Below are positions 1 to 8,976 of a stretch of DNA of 64,000 nucleotides, piece after piece (the first letter of the stretch is position 1; every line of letters starts with the position of its first letter). The translations under genes were made by a program, and so were the position numbers. Source of the DNA: Bdellovibrionales bacterium (lineage in GTDB: Bacteria; Bdellovibrionota; Bdellovibrionia; Bdellovibrionales; UBA1609); assembly GCA_019695175.1 (NCBI GenBank), contig JAIBAM010000002.1:62001-126000 (forward strand). Direction: 5' to 3'. The notes beneath the pieces are model-generated. The model saw only the letters and a list, made by a program, of their open reading frames with translations. It made no database searches and had not been told where the DNA came from.

Positions 1-2911
1 TACCGTTACCGTAACCCACATTGATAGTCGCACGAATTAATCCGTTTGCTGTGGGAGAAAAGTCCACTGATATCGTACAGCTAGAATTTCCCGATAGAGT
101 ACTGCTGCAGGTCCCTCCAGTTCCAGGAAAAGTTCCTCCAGTATACTTAAAGGCTGTGGCGTTAGAACTGGCGGACAACGCAACGGACGCGCCCCCTACC
201 GATGTTGTTATGGAAAGACCTGATGCGGCACTACCCCCGCTGTTCCTTATGGTAATTATTTCTCTTCTTCTTTCTCCAACTTTTACTGCAAGCACATTGA
301 CAGGAGAAATTTCCAGCAATGCATTACTTACGGTACTTCCCGTAAGGCTACTCGTTGCCGTCCTGGCTGCAGCTCCATTGTTGTAATTGATCGTTAGTGT
401 TCCCGTATGCGCCGAAGCCGAACTTGCTGGTGTGTATTTAACTTTAATAGTGCAGGAGCTTCCTACATTCAAAGAGGTCCCACAAGTTCCTCCACCAGGA
501 TACCCCCCACCACCACTATAGGAAAAAGATCCACTTAAAGCAGCTCCAGATAAACCACTCAAAGCACTTCCCCCTGCAGCTGCAGTATTACTTAAGGTTA
601 TAACCTGCTCGACAGCAGAACTCCCGATAGCTCGCGAACCAAAATCAACTGCAGCGGGTGTCAAAGTTGCGACCCCTACAGCAACGGTTCTTCCCGTAAG
701 GCTACTCGTTGCCGTCCTGGCTGCAGCTCCATTGTTGTAATTGATCGTTAGTGTTCCCGTATGCGCCGAAGCCGAACTTGCTGGTGTGTATTTAACTTTA
801 ATAGTGCAGGAGCTTCCTACATTCAAAGAGGTCCCACAAGTTCCTCCACCAGGATACCCCCCACCACCACTATAGGAAAAAGATCCACTTAAAGCAGCTC
901 CAGATAAACCACTCAAAGCACTTCCCCCTGCAGCTGCAGTATTACTTAAGGTTATAACCTGCTCGACAGCAGAACTCCCGATAGCTCGCGAACCAAAATC
1001 AACTGCAGCGGGTGTCAAAGTTGCGGCCCCTACAGCAACGGTTTCACCTGTTAAAGCCTTGGAAACAGAAGTACTCGTTGCGCCATTATTATAGGTAATC
1101 GTTAAACTTCCGCTATGACTGACAGCAATACTTGCCGGGGAATAGCTAATCTTAATCGTGCAAGAGGCTCCAGCCGCCAAACTACCATTAGTTCTGCAAG
1201 TACCATCAGTTCCGGGAAACCCCGCTGTCCCTTTATAAGAAAAAGGACTTGTTAAAGCAGCTCCAGAAATATTTGTAATACTGCTTCCAAGGGAAGTATT
1301 ACTCAAAGTAACTAATAAATCTGTAGGTCCACTTCCAATTGTCCTTTGGCCAAAAGTTAATGTTGTCGGCGATAAGGAAGCAACTCCTGGCGCAATAGTT
1401 TGGGCTGTTAGTGCTTTCACCACAGAAGTATTTACCCTTCCATTATTGTAATTAATCGTTATGTTCACGCTATGTGCTAAAGGTCCATTTGCTGGAGTAA
1501 ATAAAATAACTAAGGTACAGGAAGCTCTAGCCGCCAAACTACCTCTTGCAACACAAGAACCCCCTGTTCCCGGAAAGCTCCCTCCTTTGAATGAAAAAGG
1601 TGCTAGTAATCCGGTAACTTCAATTTGATTGATTGCACTTCCCCCTGCAGCTGCGTCATTTCGTACCCTCAAGGTTAACTCTCTCGCTGAGCTTCCAATA
1701 ACCCCTGAACCAAAGTTCACTGGATCTGAAGAAGGAGCCTCGCCGCTGTCTGCAGAAATTGAAGCAACACCAGCAACCACAGTTTGACCCCTCAAATTTC
1801 TAGATACAGAGGTCGTATCAACTCCATTATTATAATTGATGGTAAGTGCCCCTGAATGACTTCCAGCTACTGTCGTTGCCAGATAACTCACTACGACCTG
1901 ACAGCTCGAATTTCCACTTAAACTACCTCCTGACACGCATGTACCTCCTTCACCAGGGAAAGTTCCCCCTTTAAATGAGAAGGGTCCATTTATTAATGGA
2001 GTTGCATTCAAAGCAGATGCAGATATTTGCGTCGTATTGGAAATAGTAAATCTTTGTTCTATTGGTACAGTATCTCCAAGGACCTTCGAATCAAAAGCAA
2101 AGGGCTCAGCTGAAGGGCTAATACTTAACACTGCCAAATTAGGAACGGGAGGTGCAGTTGCTGATCCAGAAACTGAAAAAACATAACTTAAAAGTGTGTC
2201 TTCTTCTCCTGAATCATCCTTACTGTGATAATTTAACAAAATGGAATGACTGTAACTTCCGACATTCGTAGGTGAAAAAGATATGACCAACCTACAATTC
2301 TGTTGCGCTAAAAGTTCACTTCTACAGTCTCCACCCTCACCTGGATAAGTTCCACCTTTATAACTAAATCCATTCCCCAAAGTTGAACTATTTATATTTA
2401 TGGCGCTTTTTTGTCCGGTATTTTTTAAAACAAATGTATGTTCTGCAGTTGCACCAGAAACCAATGATGAAAAATTATAACTGTTTGAAGGTAAATCCAA
2501 AATTTCCAATTTTGCAGGTGATATATTTTGAACAGTCAAACCTAAATTAACAATCCAATTTGATAGGATATTTATATCTTCTGGTGAAAGATTGGCACGA
2601 CCCATCGGCATTCGACCCGTGCTTACAGCTTGGAATAACACAGAGGCTTCAGGGTTCCCAGGAATAACGTAGTTTTTATCAATTAATTCTTGATCATTTA
2701 GTATGTCCTTAGGACCATTACCAGTAAAACTACCATTGTGACATTCAGAACAGTTCGCCCTGCGAACATTTTCTGAACTTTCATTGATTGAATTTGTTGA
2801 ATTCGAACTTAAGGACCTATTTATCGGATTAAATTGTCCACAACTCTGGTGGAAGATCAGAACTGTAAATATGAAGATCATCACCCCCAACATCCACTTT
2901 AACTTTTTCAT
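1..2911 (-). CDS. Cytochrome-c lipoprotein with Hydin-like (choice-of-anchor D) repeats, partial
   Basis: Open frame entering from the left edge, so the C-terminus is missing; about 970 codons are visible. The start at 2911 follows an AGGGGC-type ribosome site. Residues 1-23 are a hydrophobic signal and Cys24 in HQSCG is a plausible lipidation site. A small c-type cytochrome domain follows, with heme motif CSECH (Cys54, Cys57, His58) and a likely axial Met in GRMPMG (101-103). The rest is a series of roughly 115-residue immunoglobulin-like repeats, each with a SFSYKGG..FPG..G.C core and an SxTxxYNNG motif, typical of ASPM-SPD2-Hydin/choice-of-anchor D proteins. It probably sits on the outer membrane or cell surface. 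It is the last visible gene of a cluster with the DUF1501-like and DUF1588-like genes upstream. The function is not known; surface binding is an inference. Confidence 0.8.
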   Translation of the reverse strand, partial: MKKLKWMLGVMIFIFTVLIFHQSCGQFNPINRSLSSNSTNSINESSENVRRANCSECHNGSFTGNGPKDILNDQELIDKNYVIPGNPEASVLFQAVSTGRMPMGRANLSPEDINILSNWIVNLGLTVQNISPAKLEILDLPSNSYNFSSLVSGATAEHTFVLKNTGQKSAININSSTLGNGFSYKGGTYPGEGGDCRSELLAQQNCRLVISFSPTNVGSYSHSILLNYHSKDDSGEEDTLLSYVFSVSGSATAPPVPNLAVLSISPSAEPFAFDSKVLGDTVPIEQRFTISNTTQISASALNATPLINGPFSFKGGTFPGEGGTCVSGGSLSGNSSCQVVVSYLATTVAGSHSGALTINYNNGVDTTSVSRNLRGQTVVAGVASISADSGEAPSSDPVNFGSGVIGSSARELTLRVRNDAAAGGSAINQIEVTGLLAPFSFKGGSFPGTGGSCVARGSLAARASCTLVILFTPANGPLAHSVNITINYNNGRVNTSVVKALTAQTIAPGVASLSPTTLTFGQRTIGSGPTDLLVTLSNTSLGSSITNISGAALTSPFSYKGTAGFPGTDGTCRTNGSLAAGASCTIKISYSPASIAVSHSGSLTITYNNGATSTSVSKALTGETVAVGAATLTPAAVDFGSRAIGSSAVEQVITLSNTAAAGGSALSGLSGAALSGSFSYSGGGGYPGGGTCGTSLNVGSSCTIKVKYTPASSASAHTGTLTINYNNGAAARTATSSLTGRTVAVGVATLTPAAVDFGSRAIGSSAVEQVITLSNTAAAGGSALSGLSGAALSGSFSYSGGGGYPGGGTCGTSLNVGSSCTIKVKYTPASSASAHTGTLTINYNNGAAARTATSSLTGSTVSNALLEISPVNVLAVKVGERRREIITIRNSGGSAASGLSITTSVGGASVALSASSNATAFKYTGGTFPGTGGTCSSTLSGNSSCTISVDFSPTANGLIRATINVGYGNG
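336..1043. repeat. Two tandem 354-bp coding repeats, nearly identical
   Basis: Copies 336-689 and 690-1043 lie head to tail at an exact 354-bp period (118 codons). By eye they differ at one base (672 a versus 1026 g), giving one Val/Ala change. The period keeps the reading frame and equals one Hydin-like repeat of the lipoprotein gene, whereas flanking repeats are clearly diverged. This indicates a very recent duplication of one domain. Confidence 0.93.
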
Positions 2912-2969
2912 ACAAGCCCCTGTTTTTTTTAAAACTTTATTCATTTATATTTTGTTCTTAAATTTTATC

Positions 2970-4811
2970 TCAACTTTTATTATCTACATTTTCAGGTAAA
3001 CCATTAAATGGTGCCTTCACTGTAAAGTCACCCGGTGTATTAAAAATCAACCTCGACGGGTCAAGACCCTTTACCTGATCCATTGGATAACCCAACAACT
3101 TCATAATTGAAGCCCAAAAATCGAATATTTTTAATGGTGAGTTGTTTCCTGTGGAAGGTGCAGGAGCAAAGCGCCCCCAAGTTCCTCTGTACTTTAAATC
3201 AGAATCTCCACCTGTACCGGAAGCATCTCGAAGAATATTTCCGTAAACTTTCAAACCGTTGATTTTTCCAGAAATTAACGAAACATTCGCTGAAGTAGAA
3301 TGATCTGAACCTGAACCATCAGGCAGGTAGCTTTTAATTTTTTCATCGTAAAATTGGTCCCTAGGACTGCGATTAAATTCACCGGCCATATAGATTAATG
3401 TTTCATCAAACATTTTTTTTGTATCTAATTGCGCGATAAGTTCCAACAAACAGGCCGTAAAAGAGAGATAGAACATGCTGTTGATCAAAATCCCCGGCAT
3501 ATAACCCACAAGATGCTGATCGAGCCCTGTTGAATAATCATTGTTTATTTCAACATTCTTCGAAAAATCAAAAGTGTTTGAATTATCAAATTTACACTCT
3601 ACAAATTTCGCAGACAATCTGATGGGGGATGGCACAACTACAGATATAGAAGGACACAAGTTGTTAACCATAAGAAACTCTATCACTGCAAATCGAGCTG
3701 CCAATGTATCCGATTGTGACCTATCTGTGACAAATAAAGACCTTAAATCTATATTGTTGCCAGCAACATTTGCAAAAATTTGGTTGGTGTCCTTTAAATA
3801 GGACCTTAATTCATTTGTTTTCGCATTAAGTTTACCAATGGGTTTATCATTTATTCCAACATAAGTTGTTTTAAAAGTTCTATCTATGAGATCCTTATAT
3901 TTATTAAATAATGTTTCCCAAACAATTGGTAAATTATCAAAAATTGTAATCGTATTGTCATATAGTAAATTCAGTGAATTACCTGCATTTCCTCGTAACG
4001 CCAGATCGTATGATGAAGATCCATTAAGTGCCTCTAGAGCCGATTCAATTTTTTCTAAAACTTTTCTAGAATTGGTTACAACAATATTAGAATAAGAATT
4101 ATTCGTCTTAACTGGAAGTAACGAGCTAAATAAATTTGATAATTCATTAACTTCTCCCCTTTTGACGTTGTATGATGTTGCACTGTAGGAGAGTCGACTT
4201 TTAAAAATGGAACGACTGGAGCCATTCAATATGAGAGATCGTAAGATATTTTTATTTGAAGCCAAATTGGCTCTATCTGCAGTTGGACTATGTATTGTTG
4301 GTTCACCAAAACGACCGGACTGATGAAGAGCATTTGCTGCCTCATGAACTGGAATTCCAACATCAATTCCTCTAAAAGACATTAAATGGCCCAACAAATC
4401 ACTGGCCCTTCTTGTCTTATTATCAGGAGCTGGCACATTCAAACTAAATAAATATGGTACATTATATCCAGAATGTTGTACTGTTCGATACGCCCCATCA
4501 ACATATCGACCCCCATTATCGTTTCCTGAACCCACAACATAAACATTTTTTACCATCGAATTATTCATGAACGCACTGTTACTTAATGGCTTCAAGAAAA
4601 GATCAAAGAACCAGCTTGGCGGAGCTCCAGCAAAATTAATATGTAAAAAATTTTTTATTGCTTGAGAATTTGCTGCTTCTGTAGCCCACAATTTCTGTGT
4701 CTGACTTGCTAAAATTGATGAAAAAACTGTTTCAAATAAATTATATTTTATAATCGTATCACTAAAGTCTTTAATAAACTGTCTTCGTGAGTTTTTCTGT
4801 CTTTTTTTCAT
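2970..4811 (-). CDS. DUF1501-like Tat-exported protein
   Basis: 613 residues. The N-terminus MKKRQKNSRRQFIK carries a twin-arginine-like motif, as in DUF1501 proteins, though the following hydrophobic stretch is weak. The C-terminal third has GEFNRSPR followed by SGSDHSTS, which resembles the EFGRTPR...GRDHW signature of DUF1501 (alkaline phosphatase/sulfatase-like fold). The middle is diverged and lacks an obvious full set of metal ligands, so catalysis is uncertain. It lies 24 bp downstream of the DUF1588-like heme gene and 58 bp upstream of the Hydin-repeat cytochrome lipoprotein, so the three are probably co-transcribed. In Planctomycetes and Myxobacteria DUF1501/DUF1552 genes are typically paired with DUF1592/DUF1588 cytochrome genes, which supports the assignment. 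The function of the family is unknown. Confidence 0.6.
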   Translation of the reverse strand: MKKRQKNSRRQFIKDFSDTIIKYNLFETVFSSILASQTQKLWATEAANSQAIKNFLHINFAGAPPSWFFDLFLKPLSNSAFMNNSMVKNVYVVGSGNDNGGRYVDGAYRTVQHSGYNVPYLFSLNVPAPDNKTRRASDLLGHLMSFRGIDVGIPVHEAANALHQSGRFGEPTIHSPTADRANLASNKNILRSLILNGSSRSIFKSRLSYSATSYNVKRGEVNELSNLFSSLLPVKTNNSYSNIVVTNSRKVLEKIESALEALNGSSSYDLALRGNAGNSLNLLYDNTITIFDNLPIVWETLFNKYKDLIDRTFKTTYVGINDKPIGKLNAKTNELRSYLKDTNQIFANVAGNNIDLRSLFVTDRSQSDTLAARFAVIEFLMVNNLCPSISVVVPSPIRLSAKFVECKFDNSNTFDFSKNVEINNDYSTGLDQHLVGYMPGILINSMFYLSFTACLLELIAQLDTKKMFDETLIYMAGEFNRSPRDQFYDEKIKSYLPDGSGSDHSTSANVSLISGKINGLKVYGNILRDASGTGGDSDLKYRGTWGRFAPAPSTGNNSPLKIFDFWASIMKLLGYPMDQVKGLDPSRLIFNTPGDFTVKAPFNGLPENVDNKS

Positions 4812-4835
4812 AAAAAAATTCCACCATCTAGTTTT

Positions 4836-6311
4836 TTAAAATGAATTCAATTTAAAATCTTTCAACTTATATTCCGGCAAATCAAATATAGCTTTGATTA
4901 GTTCATTAGTTCTTTTATTGTGTTTATTTTTCAGATCTATTCCTAAGTTCACAACTCGATCTCGATAAAACTTTTTATTTGCAGATAAATTATTTACTTG
5001 ATCTGGCGTCATTGGTTCAATCTCCACATTGATTCCAGTGAAATATTGATAATACCTTTTAGCGGCGCAAATATAGAAATCATCTGTGTCCTCAATCACA
5101 CTGCCTAGATCTGAAAAACTTTGAATGGTTCTATTGACTAAAGTTCCTTTATAGTCTCGAAAATAAAACTTTCCATAGGGTTTGGTATTAGAATAATTAT
5201 CATATTGAGTGGAATTCCACGTGGTCAGAGAGGAAGTCTTATTTTCGGGAATTAAAAATGAAGCATTAAATACCTTTGGTGTATTAGTCAGTGTGCATCC
5301 AGCAGCGGACCAATAATGAGAAAAATTTCGTAAAATCCCACCCACTTGATCCATCGTTGCATGACATTGAATGCAAGTTGCTTGTTTTCTAAAAGGAAGT
5401 GCACTAGCTTGATTATCAATAAAAGCAGTAGCATCTCTCTCATATATGACAGGTAATTTTCGACAAAGTAGATCTTCAAAAAGATATTTTGACCAACTTC
5501 TTGGCATTGATAAAAGATTTGGAACCAAACCAATATTATTACTATAATTGCTTAATAAATATGCTTGAGTACCTAAAATCCCACCACCAAGATTTTTCAA
5601 AGGATCCTGATTTGTGAGTTGTTTTTTGGGGTCCTTTGCCTTAGTTAAGGTGAGATTCATTGAATTCCCAGGCCCCACCCCGTATAAAAGTCCATTTGGA
5701 GTGAAATTGTAAGAAACTTGACTGGTCGATGTTACATTCAATTTTGCATCGGTGATCCTTGGGGAAAAAACTGATTTTGTAGGATTTGGCACTTCGCGAA
5801 TGGCTCTCAAATTGGATGTAGAAGTGACAACTAAATTGTAACCAAAGGTGCTATCAAATAATGCTTTGGTAAAAAATAATACGGATTCTTGGGGGTCAAC
5901 GACACTATTGGTTACAGATTCGATACAAGGGTCAAAAAAACTAAACTTTTTATTATGAATCCATGTTGAGTGTAAATCGTGCATGGATGAAACTACTTTT
6001 ATTGCTAAATCGCGTTTTATTGAGTCGTTATTAAAAGTGGAAATTTGTTTTGTAGTTGACTCAAACATACCTAAATTCAACAAATCTTGACAGGCTTGTA
6101 CCCCAGTCTTTTGGTTCCTATTAATCTCTGCTAAAAAAGGATCGTTATCTGGAGGTGTGTTTCGAGTTAGCTTAGCCGAGCATCTTTGATAAATCTGTAG
6201 GTTATTCAGGGTGACACTTGTTTCAGAAAAACTTTGGAAAGGGATAAAGAAAATAAAACCTAATATAAAAATATTTATATATTTTTTTGACACTATTTTT
6301 TTTCGAATCAT
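4836..6311 (-). CDS. DUF1588-like secreted c-type heme protein
   Basis: 491 residues from Met at 6311, which has an AAAGGA site about 9 bp upstream and begins a clear signal peptide (MIRKKIVSKKYINIFILGF). An upstream in-frame start at 6386 would bury that signal and is less likely. A segment GGGILGTQAYLLSN...LFEDLLCRKLPVI resembles the DUF1588 opening (RAGILTQPAFL...VLENLLC). It is followed by the heme-binding motif CIQCH at about 313-317 and MDQVGGILRNFSHYW, matching the family pattern C..CH..MDP.G..LENFD. The protein is therefore probably periplasmic or surface-exposed with one covalent heme. It is the first gene of the cluster with the DUF1501-like protein. The electron-transfer partner is unknown. 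Confidence 0.62.
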   Translation of the reverse strand: MIRKKIVSKKYINIFILGFIFFIPFQSFSETSVTLNNLQIYQRCSAKLTRNTPPDNDPFLAEINRNQKTGVQACQDLLNLGMFESTTKQISTFNNDSIKRDLAIKVVSSMHDLHSTWIHNKKFSFFDPCIESVTNSVVDPQESVLFFTKALFDSTFGYNLVVTSTSNLRAIREVPNPTKSVFSPRITDAKLNVTSTSQVSYNFTPNGLLYGVGPGNSMNLTLTKAKDPKKQLTNQDPLKNLGGGILGTQAYLLSNYSNNIGLVPNLLSMPRSWSKYLFEDLLCRKLPVIYERDATAFIDNQASALPFRKQATCIQCHATMDQVGGILRNFSHYWSAAGCTLTNTPKVFNASFLIPENKTSSLTTWNSTQYDNYSNTKPYGKFYFRDYKGTLVNRTIQSFSDLGSVIEDTDDFYICAAKRYYQYFTGINVEIEPMTPDQVNNLSANKKFYRDRVVNLGIDLKNKHNKRTNELIKAIFDLPEYKLKDFKLNSF

Positions 6312-6642
6312 TACGTTTAATCCTTTTTCAAAAGCACATTTTAAATTGAGTGTATACAAATTAAACGTCCTGATAACGAGAACCAACTAAAGTCATATCG
6401 ACGATATTTTTTTAAACTTTATACAAGAATAGAATTTTTTATTGAGTGTCTTAAGTTGATGCAGTTGAATGAAACTAATTTGAAATGAATGTAATTAATT
6501 TGAAATGGTTGAACTATGTTTAGTTTAGTTTAGTTTATTTTAGTTTAGTTTAGTTTAGTTTAGTTTAGTTTAGTTTAGTTGTTTTATTTTGCGACAAAAA
6601 CTATTGATTAAAAAGTCCTCTGTTATTATTTATTTAACCGGT
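6312..6642. other. Intergenic region with microsatellite
   Basis: 331 bp, very AT-rich, between the end of the glycine-rich protein gene and the start of the DUF1588-like gene. It should hold the promoter of the three-gene cluster. Apart from the GTTTA repeat array and a short imperfect duplication of AATTTGAAATG just before it, I see no gene and no clear terminator. Confidence 0.7.
6518..6580. repeat. (GTTTA)12-13 microsatellite
   Basis: Twelve full copies of a 5-bp unit plus a partial one. Only the fifth unit varies (TTTTA). It lies about 207 bp upstream of the DUF1588-like start codon and about 60 bp beyond the stop of the glycine-rich protein gene. Uninterrupted short repeats of this length are prone to slippage, so length variation between cells is likely. 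Confidence 0.95.
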
Positions 6643-8655
6643 TCACCTTGCTGCGCCCCCTCCTTTTCTTCCTCTGCCGCCGGCGGTTCCACTAGCCCCC
6701 TTAGCCCCTCCAGACTCCGAGCCGTGAGCGCCTGCAGCTTGTCCTGCAGCAGCAGTACCTCCAATTCCTGAGCGGGACCCACCCTGGCGGCCTTCATTTC
6801 CCACGGCTTTGCCTCCACCCCCTCCAGGACCTGTTCCACCAGCACCGCCACCACCTCCGCCACCATCTCCTCCTCCTCTATAAAGATCATTCATAGGGTC
6901 AGGGCACTTTCTTTCTGATTCATAACAAACAGTTGTATCGAGCCCACATGCCTGAGCCATGGACTGGCAAAACTTTGTATTGTTAGCAAAATTTTCAAGT
7001 TGCGGGGACATATTTTTACAAAGTAAAAAGGTGGGGCTGGTTTCCATTCTTTTTTTAATAGCCTCGCCACAAAACTCTAACTCAGACTGATCCCCTGCTG
7101 AGTTAATCAGGTTATAACTATTTTCAATATATTTTTTTTGCGGAATGGCAGGCGATCCACTTGCAAAGTCATCACTACAGAATATTTTAGCTGCACCTAT
7201 CATTTTATGACCGATGGGCCAGCTGGAAAAATCAGATTTAAAACCAAATGTATCTAGATATCTGGATTCATCTTCTGTTTTATAAACAAAAATTTGATTG
7301 TAATCAGAAAAATCGAATTTTTTATTATTCTTCAAAAAGGGGGTAACATAGGTTGGGTTGGTAAAGATTTTACTGCGAGGATATTCCTCTTGATCGGTGC
7401 AATAGCTAAATGAACGCATCATATTAATCACCCGATTTTGCAGCTTGGCGGGTGTATCATACTTTTCAGGATCGCACATATGCGCCGAGACGCCTAACAA
7501 GGTCACCCAATTGTCTATGGTTTTGTTTTCCAATTCTGGTTCCCCACTAAACTTGGCGCCACAAGCCACACAAGCTAAGTAACCTAATTTACTTTGAGTC
7601 TCTTCAACACAATTCTCAATTTTCTTTTTTTGGGCTTCACTTAAACGCGTAATAGGTGGAGCGTGTTCAACTGGTATTCCATCTTTGGGAATTCCTTTTC
7701 CATCTGGAAACCAAGGACCTTGAGGCTCTGCTTTTAAATTCGAAAAAAGTCTTTTCATTGCAGCACAATCATTTATTTGTTGTTGGTTTGCATTTGTTGT
7801 TCCTGTTGTTTCTTCCCCTGAACCACAGTATTGTTCAAAATTAACTCCATTTTTACTTGTCACTACTTTAATACGATCAACATTTTTCCTTATTTCGTTT
7901 AACCAACTTTCCCAAAGTGCCTTTTCTGTTGGGTTGCTGGAATTATTTTTAATTTTTCGATTTATAACTTTAATTAAATTACCATCAGCGACCTGAATTT
8001 CAAATTGATCAACACAGAGTTGGGTTAAGTTTTTGGAACCATCATTCGGTTTATCAATACAAATATGTTTACTACCATTGGGGGCCGGAATGTCAAAGGC
8101 AGGTCCAAAACACCAAATTTTACCCTGGGGGCAAAATTGAGTGTTAACACCTTCAGGCTTACAAAAAGTTTTACCATTCCTGGTGATGTAAGAGCTCACC
8201 CAACCGGCATAAATACAATAAGGATCCGAGCCTGGAACAGTGCTTGCACCCGATTCTCCCCAGACTGAAAAATCCAACTCCCGTTCTATAAATGTTCTAA
8301 TTTCTTTCCAAGGGTTCATTGCCACTAATTTTGATTTATATTGCATCCTCTCTAATTGAACCAGCAACTGATGCAAAAACTTAAAATAAATAACTTTAGC
8401 ACGGTTATCGAGTTTTTCAATTTGCTGAGGCGTCAAAATATAATCAGAAAACTTTTTATTATTTTTAGATCTATTAGGGCTGGCTATTTTTTTTATTTTA
8501 GTATTTAAAAATTTATTCTTATGATCCGTTGCACGGGTCGCAGTATGGTTGTTTTTTGACTCCGCCCCTACATCACTTTGAAAGTTCAAAATAAAAACTA
8601 AAAAGCAATATGCACAAAATTTGATTTTTAAAAAAAACGTCGACTTGCCTTGCAT
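6643..8655 (-). CDS. Secreted protein with glycine-rich tail, unknown function
   Basis: About 670 residues. The annotated start is ATG at 8655, with GTG at 8658 immediately before it and AAGGG 9 bp upstream. The N-terminus holds a hydrophobic segment (FCAYCFLVFILNF) that fits a signal peptide. The central part, roughly residues 130-590, has many cysteines (for example CIYAGW, CFGPAFDIP, CVACGAKFSG), suggesting a disulfide-rich or metal-binding extracytoplasmic domain I do not recognise. The last 75 residues are almost only Gly, Ala, Ser, Arg and Lys in GGG/GGA runs, and the DNA here (about 6645-6890) is strikingly GC-rich against the AT-rich body. The tail may be surface-exposed or cell-wall-contacting; this is inference. 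Confidence 0.7.
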   Translation of the reverse strand: MQGKSTFFLKIKFCAYCFLVFILNFQSDVGAESKNNHTATRATDHKNKFLNTKIKKIASPNRSKNNKKFSDYILTPQQIEKLDNRAKVIYFKFLHQLLVQLERMQYKSKLVAMNPWKEIRTFIERELDFSVWGESGASTVPGSDPYCIYAGWVSSYITRNGKTFCKPEGVNTQFCPQGKIWCFGPAFDIPAPNGSKHICIDKPNDGSKNLTQLCVDQFEIQVADGNLIKVINRKIKNNSSNPTEKALWESWLNEIRKNVDRIKVVTSKNGVNFEQYCGSGEETTGTTNANQQQINDCAAMKRLFSNLKAEPQGPWFPDGKGIPKDGIPVEHAPPITRLSEAQKKKIENCVEETQSKLGYLACVACGAKFSGEPELENKTIDNWVTLLGVSAHMCDPEKYDTPAKLQNRVINMMRSFSYCTDQEEYPRSKIFTNPTYVTPFLKNNKKFDFSDYNQIFVYKTEDESRYLDTFGFKSDFSSWPIGHKMIGAAKIFCSDDFASGSPAIPQKKYIENSYNLINSAGDQSELEFCGEAIKKRMETSPTFLLCKNMSPQLENFANNTKFCQSMAQACGLDTTVCYESERKCPDPMNDLYRGGGDGGGGGGGAGGTGPGGGGGKAVGNEGRQGGSRSGIGGTAAAGQAAGAHGSESGGAKGASGTAGGRGRKGGGAAR

Positions 8656-8976
8656 CACTCCAGACCCTTATTAAAAATTATCATTAAACATTAATAAATT
8701 AATTTTATTCAATAAATGAAGGTCCGCCAATTTATAAAAGGACTAGGCCTTTACTTGCGTCGAGTAAGTCCGAAAATTTACCTAAACCTTAGTAAATATA
8801 AAATATATAATTTGATATAAAAATTCCCATGCCATTAATAAAGATCCAGTTCTTTGAAAAATAAATAAGGTTGAAGGGTTAGAAACCTTCCACCTTATTT
8901 ATTTTTGGTTTATTTTGGTCTAGGATATAAGAACTCTTCCTAAAGACCCATGAAAAGGCCCCTGAGAATTCTTAAC
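8656..8976. other. Intergenic region
   Basis: About 320 bp between the glycine-rich protein gene and copy A of the TSP1/vWA gene. It contains the copy A terminator hairpin near 8860-8906, and AT-rich sequence that should include the promoter of the glycine-rich protein gene. No RNA gene was recognised. Confidence 0.6.
8858..8906 (-). terminator. Rho-independent terminator, TSP1/vWA copy A
   Basis: On the minus strand an arm AATAAGGTGGAAGG is followed by a short loop, then CCTTCAACCTTATT and a T-rich stretch. The stem is about 14 bp with one mismatch. It lies about 70-120 bp after the stop codon at 8977. Confidence 0.75.

Noticed and set aside
6518-6580. Possible CRISPR-like array
   Set aside because: The 5-bp units are directly adjacent with no spacers and no cas gene is near.
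6630-6890. Extra reading frame antisense or frame-shifted to the glycine-rich tail
   Set aside because: Long open frames are expected in GC-rich repetitive sequence; the main frame explains it.
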